64,000 nt of DNA from Canna indica (taxonomy: Eukaryota; Streptophyta; Magnoliopsida; Zingiberales; Cannaceae), in assembly GCA_034359265.1 (NCBI GenBank), contig CP136891.1, forward strand, positions 66,006,001 through 66,070,000. The letters run 5' to 3'. A program made the position numbers and the translations under genes. This document shows positions 59,150 through 64,000 of this stretch, piece by piece. Each line of letters opens with the position of its first letter. Position 1 is the stretch's first letter. Below the pieces are notes generated by a model. It made no database searches. It saw nothing but the letters and a program-made list of their open reading frames with translations, and was not told the DNA's origin.

Positions 59150-59680
59150 GGTTTAATTATGTTTTTGATCCTAAATATCAAAAAAAAATTATTTGATTTC
59201 TCATTTTAAAAAATTTCTATTTAGCTTCTCAAAAATTATTTTTGTTTTCGTTTGATCCCTCCGTTAACTTTTGATGTTAAGTTCTAATATGAAATGCTGA
59301 CATGGACTAAAGAGAAACTAAACGAAAGAAATAAGATATTTTAAGAAACTAGATGAAAATAAAATATATTTTAATAATCTAAAACATAATTATATATTAT
59401 TATATTTTAGGTTATTAAAATATATATTGTTATATTTTATGTTATTAAAATATATATTTTTTCTATCTAATTTCTTAAAATATATTATTTTTTCGGTTGG
59501 TCTCTCTTTAGTCTATGTCAGCATTTTATATTGGCACTTAACATCAAAAGTTAACGAAAAGTTAACGGATTGATCAAACGGAAACGAAAATAATTTTGAT
59601 GGACTAAATGGAGAGTTTTTAAAAATGAGAGACCAAACGAAAAAAAAAAATGATATTTGGAACAAAAATATAATTAAGCC
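59150..59680. mobile_element. Foldback MITE, ~531 bp near-palindrome
   Basis: The left end GGTTTAATTATGTTTTTGATCC matches the complement of the right end (GGCTTAATTATATTTTTGTTCC), both given as 22-base words read from each end in shortened comparison. The match continues through CCGTTAACTTTTGATGTTAAG and GCTGACATGGACTAAAGAGA to an AT-rich centre near 59400. The two arms of about 250 bases pair for almost the full length. No target duplication was clear. It starts 225 bases after the stop codon of the DUF630/632 gene and may overlap its 3' UTR or downstream flank. Confidence 0.85.
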
Positions 59681-59941
59681 AATAAAAAACAATGAAAAAA
59701 ATAATAGCAACCCTAAAAAAATTCAATACACCAAAGACACAGAGCCCCAAACAATTACAACACAAGAGTAGTAGAGATGAAACTTAGTAGGGACGCAACA
59801 AGAGGCGGTATGGCGTTCGACTCCTCTTCAAAATATCTTTGGTTTCTCTCGTACCATATGAACATGCTCCAAGCTAAAGTAATACATGCCTTCTTTAAAT
59901 TGGGATCATTTGCTTGCACCAAAAGAATCTCCATGTGAAAT

Positions 59942-60391
59942 TAGGGGTGTTCACGGGTCGGGTCAGGTTTAGAAAAAAAATCGATCTGACCCGACCAAGT
60001 GTAATCGGATTGGGTCGAGTCGGGTTGAAAATTTTTCACCTCTCAAACCCGACCCAACCCAACCTGACCTAGTTCGGGTCGGGTCGAGTAGTCGGGTTTA
60101 CCCGTTTAGGTAAAAAATGAGGTTTTAACAATATTTTTTAAATTTTCTTAAAAAATAATTAAAAATAAATATTTTTTAATATAAAAAATTTGAAAATAAT
60201 TAAAAAAATGTAAATGATCGGGTCTTGGGTCATCGGGCTTCAAATTCTAAAACTCGAGACCTGACCCGATTATAATCGAGTTTGGTCGAATTGTACCTGA
60301 CCCGACCCGATTACCCGACCTGACCCAACCCAAATAGGTCGGTTCGGGTTCTCGAGTTCATTGGGTCGGGTCGACCCAATGAATAGCCCTA
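59942..60391. mobile_element. hAT-type MITE in the LINE
   Basis: 450 bp. The ends TAGGGGTGTTCA and (complement) TAGGGCTATTCA agree at 10 of 12 positions. Flanks are TGTGAAAT (59934-59941) and TGTGAAAC (60392-60399), an 8-bp duplication with one change. Inside, GGGTCGGGT/ACCCGACCC-type words are repeated in both directions around an AT-rich middle. No ORF. Confidence 0.88.
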
Positions 60392-61371
60392 TGTGAAACC
60401 AGATTGGGAAGAACGGCTCTCTGAGATGGACGAGGAACATATGCCAAACTATTATAGAGTAAATGTAGTTGTGAAAAAGATGATCATGGGATTCATCCTC
60501 ACAAGCATGGAGGAGACATGAGGAGTCCTCAATAATCCCTCAATTCACCAATTTGTCTCATGTCAGCAATCGCTTTCTTATCCATATCTCGAAGACGAAA
60601 ATATTAGGGGGAATCTTGCGTTGCGAAAAAAAATGGTGGATGACATCCCTAATGCCTTGAAAGACCCGCAAACGGTAAAGCGATTTTGTAGTGAAGGTCT
60701 TGTCAGTTGTCCACTTTGATTGGATGGTATCCTCTTCCGAAGAGGTCTACACAATCGCCAGCTCTCGAGCCATAGCCTGGAGGTGTGTATTATTAATATA
60801 TGTGGTGAAGGAGAGGTTCCAGCCTAGGAAATTCTAAAACTGTCAATAGCTTTCACATCAGCAATGGACATAAACGGATGAACTACTAATTTGAGCAAGT
60901 GAGGGAACTTCTTCGGGAGAGGAAGACTACCACACCACGGTTCACACCAAAAATGTATGGAAGAACCTGTGCCAACCACATAGGAGATGCTGCTCGAGAA
61001 CACCCCTTTCAACTTAAGAATGGCTCACCATATTGGTGAGGTGTGCCGATGCTGCCAAGAATCATACCAGGCAACTATTCCGATCAAGGTACCACATGTG
61101 ATGTCAACCCAGAGCAGATCAATAACGCATGATGTATTTCCATAGCCACATGCCAAGACGAGCTTGATTGTGTTCTTTAAGGTTAAGGATGTCAAGACCA
61201 CCATCCACTCACAGGCAAGTGAGTTGTTCCCAACGAATGAGGCATTTTCCTTGGTAAAGGGGCTGAATCAACACCAATTCAAAAGAATTTACGACGCCAG
61301 TAGTCAATTTTCTTGATTACTCAAGCCGAAGCTTTGAATAAAGAAAGTATATAGCTCGGGTTACTAGTGAT

Positions 61372-61901
61372 TAGGGCTGAGCAAACCCGATCCGACCCAA
61401 AAAATCTAAAAAAAATTGACCCGAAAATTCATTTCGGGTCGGGTTATTCGGGTATATCGGGTCGGGTTGGATTACATTTTTAAAATTTTCATTTACTATT
61501 TTGGGTCGGGTCAAGTTCGAGTGAAAACCTTGTTTAACCCGACCCGACCTGATTTTAAGCTAAATACACATTTATGCTATATATATTGATAAAATAAGGT
61601 GTTGGCTTTATGGTTAGAAGGTTGAAGATAAAATTTAAGAGGTCTTGAGTTCAAGTTCTATTTGAGTTATAATTTTGATACAATTGTTGTTCACCTTTTG
61701 TATCACCATTTTCAATATATATATATTTTTCTAAACCGAAATCGGGTTAATCGGGTCAGGGCCCGATTTTTTGGGGTTATTCGGATCGGGCCCCGATTAA
61801 AAAATCGGGTCGGGTCAAGTATAATTTTTTTGAAATTTTTGGGTTAATACCCGATCGGGTCAGGTCGGGTATTGACCTGACCCGCCCGATGCTCAGCCCT
61901 A
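61372..61901. mobile_element. Second hAT-type MITE in the LINE
   Basis: 530 bp. The ends are TAGGGCTGAGCA on both strands (12 of 12), with a perfect 8-bp target duplication CTAGTGAT (61364-61371 and 61902-61909). It is rich in GGGTCGGGT words like the other MITE. The ORF at 61662-61847 lies within it and has no domain. Confidence 0.93.
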
Positions 61902-62440
61902 CTAGTGATAGTGTTGTTGATGAGAGTTAAGCGACCAGCACAAGAAAGCCAACGACCCTTCTAGCTACACAACCTTTTATCAATGCGGTTCACAAGAGAG
62001 AACCAATCTTCTTTAATAAGATTGCCTATCTGTAAAGGAAGGCCAAGGTAGTTGATAGGAAAAGACCCAACAGAGCAACCCAAGAGAGCAGCCATCTCTT
62101 GGGCCAAGGACAAGTTACCCTGTAGATGTTTCAAATAAGTCTTATTGGGGTTGGCTTAAGTTCGATAGCCAAGCTGAGTGAAGGTTATATAAATTTGTGG
62201 AGTCATTTGCACTAAAGAGAACAAGATCATCTGCAAATAGGATGCGTGTGACTCCACCATAAACTCTCTGACTCAAAACACCCTCCAAGAGGTTGTTGAA
62301 AATTGCCATATCAATGAGCAAGGATAGGTAGTCAATGGAGAGGTTAAAAAGATAGGGGGAGATGGGTTATCCTATTGCACACCCCGACAATGACGAAAGG
62401 GTTAAGCCATGTCACCATTAATCTGCATGGTGGACTCAGT

Positions 62441-62586
62441 TGTTGGCCAAGGTTTCACCCTCACACTCAAGTCTTCTCCAAAATTATTTTGATGATAACA
62501 AACCACATTTAACAATGTGTTCTAGCATGATTATTTCAAGTTGTGAGTCGACTTGTGCGATGCATCCCTGATCAGAAGGTCAAAGT
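62441..62586 (+). mobile_element. Start of a copia-type LTR, interrupted
   Basis: It starts TGTTGGCCAAGG and contains TTTTGATGATAACAAACC, as do the other copia-type LTRs here. It cuts the LINE at 62440 (TCAGT would be the target duplication). After 146 bases it is interrupted by the next LTR; the remainder is outside the window. Confidence 0.7.
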
Positions 62587-64000
62587 TGTAGTCGAAATGG
62601 CAACACTAGAGGGGGGTGAATAGTGTGTTTACTAAATTGATTAGCCTAAATTCAATTTTGATCGTTTACTTAGATTACTTAGGCGAATTACAATTTCACG
62701 ATTGGATGCGGAAGCAATAATAAAACAATTAAGCACAACCAAATATAACAATGCAAATACGAGAATTTATAGTGGTTCGGCCCCAGTGCCTACACCACTA
62801 CCTAAGCACCCCGCATAGGATTTCCAAACTAGGTTTACTAGATTAATTCGGTTTCCCTTACACAGAGGACTTTGACTCGAAGAGTCGCACTCTCGACCTA
62901 AGGCACTTCCACACCCGAAAGTCTCCGCCTTCTTACCGAGAGCACTCTTCCACCTCAACCCCAAGGGACAACTCACTTAATTCTAGTAAAACTAAGTTTA
63001 CACAAGTGGTTTTACTCCTTCTACACCAAGGATACCACTTCCACACAACAAGACCTAACACAAGGTCTTCTACGGACTCAAATCAAATAAACAAGTTCAA
63101 ATAAATAGTTAAGATTATAATGAAAAGAGCTAAGAATGAAAAGATGAACCACATCTCTTTTTCAAGCCTTCGACGCCTTCAACTCGTCAAGGGGATGAGC
63201 TCGAATTAAATCCTGAGTTGAGGAATAAAACTGGGCGCTTGCGAGAATATTCGCGGAAGAACATAGCGTTGTTGATCGATCCTTTGAAGGCTCAAATCTC
63301 TCTTAATATTACTCAATAAAATCTGTAAAAAAATCAAAGAGAGAGGTTAAATGAGATAGGTGAGGTATATTTATACCCTCACAAAGAAACGGTAGCTCAA
63401 CGGGCTAAAATCTAGCCATTTCAGATGCCTAGTCGATTGGTCGGTCGACCGACCGATCGACCGCTCGAACGACCGCTGCCTTCCTCTCTATATGCGGTCG
63501 ATCGACGGGTCGATCGCCAGATGAAAAACACTTGATCTGCCATTCGGTCGACCGACACAAGTTGCGTCTTCGGTTGTCCTTAGTTCAGTCGACCAATTGG
63601 TCGACCGACAAGGCTACTGCCTATTTTTGGAATCTGTTGGTCGACCGACCTGTCAACTAAAGTAGCCACTGCCAATTTTTGGCAGTGTTCAATCGACTGA
63701 CCGGTCAACCAAATTGGCTACTGCTAATTTCCTTACCCTATTCGGTCAATCGAGCGGTCGACTGAACCTAGTCTGAATTTGGTTTCTTCAGCCTTTTTCT
63801 TTCGCACTTGGTTTCCGAATTTCGGCTTTCAACGAGCATCAATTTAGAGAGTTTTTCATTTGATCTTTGGACTCATCCAATGCGACTTTGGTGCACTCGT
63901 CGAGCTTCGAGAAATTCTCGTGACGAACCCGAGCGCGACGATCAATGTCCTTCCGATTTTTTGATTTCTTCTGATTTATCCGATCGAGGACATCGAACAC
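62587..64000 (-). mobile_element. Copia-type LTR, runs out of the window
   Basis: Its left end TGTAGTCGAAATGGCAACAC is the complement of the LTR ends ...GTGTTGCCATTTCGACTACA. It carries the CGATCGACCG block (63420-63770), and at 64000 it has reached the words CGATCGAGGACATCGA, about 165 bases from the LTR start in its relatives. AAAGT (62582-62586) would be the target duplication. A solo LTR or the 3' end of a full element cannot be told apart here. Confidence 0.82.

Larger units (their letters stand above)
59690..62440 (-). pseudogene. L1-like LINE, reverse transcriptase to C-terminal end
   Basis: On the - strand the RT palm reads QINGDMA (about 62425), a NPSPYLFNLSIDYLS-like block (about 62360), ILFADDLVLFS (62244-62212, the catalytic Asp pair) and then a long decayed RT-connection. 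The zf-RVT-like end has VGTGSSIHFWCEPWCG (about 60975-60925) and MFIWYERNQRYF (about 59870-59830). It enters from outside the window at 62440, where a copia LTR is inserted. Many stops break the frame, and two hAT MITEs (59942-60391, 61372-61901) interrupt it. No poly(A) tail was recognised at the left end. Confidence 0.85.

Overview
This is a repeat-dominated stretch of a flowering-plant nuclear genome. The evidence is a spliced DUF630/DUF632 gene with GT-AG introns, a plant-type MIR169 hairpin, plant Ty3/gypsy (chromovirus-like) and Ty1/copia LTR elements primed by tRNA-Met, a CACTA (En/Spm) element, hAT elements and MITEs, and a plant L1-like LINE. I cannot name the species. The very GC-rich last exon of the host gene leans towards a monocot, but weakly.

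Layout. Positions 1-4560: two broken gypsy elements, one on + (integrase end and start of the 3' LTR) and one on - (3' LTR, protease, gag). 4566-5935: a ten-copy ~135 bp tandem array. 5936-9267 (-): a decayed DUF1985/Ulp1-like gene of the sort carried by Mutator-like elements. 9902-51934: one nested transposon stack. The outermost layer is a solo gypsy LTR (target duplication ATTAA). Inside it is a full-length - strand gypsy element (10444-50638, TTAGT). Inside its pol is a hAT element (21228-39953, 8-bp duplication ATCAAGTT). Inside the hAT transposase is a gag-only copia-type element (23905-37511, AACTC). Inside that element's 5' LTR is a CACTA element (24952-30647, TTT). Side branches are a solo LTR within a second LTR (13804-16806, ATTCA), a solo copia LTR in the hAT gene (21853-23184, AAACA), and a + strand gypsy copy (42752-about 50196) that itself carries a solo copia LTR (45502-46922, GCAAT).

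51935-59149 is the low-copy part. It holds a MIR169 precursor on the - strand (53240-53370) with an upstream TATA box, then a four-exon DUF630/DUF632 gene on + (56375-58925). A near-perfect foldback MITE lies 225 bp past its stop codon. 59690-62440 is a - strand LINE carrying two hAT MITEs, and the window ends in one copia LTR inserted into another.

Only the MIR169 locus and the DUF630/632 gene look functional. Nearly every transposon frame is broken, and in the best-compared copy all recognised stop mutations are C-to-T or G-to-A changes, as expected for old methylated DNA. Alignments and identities were done by eye; target duplications and terminal repeats were read directly.
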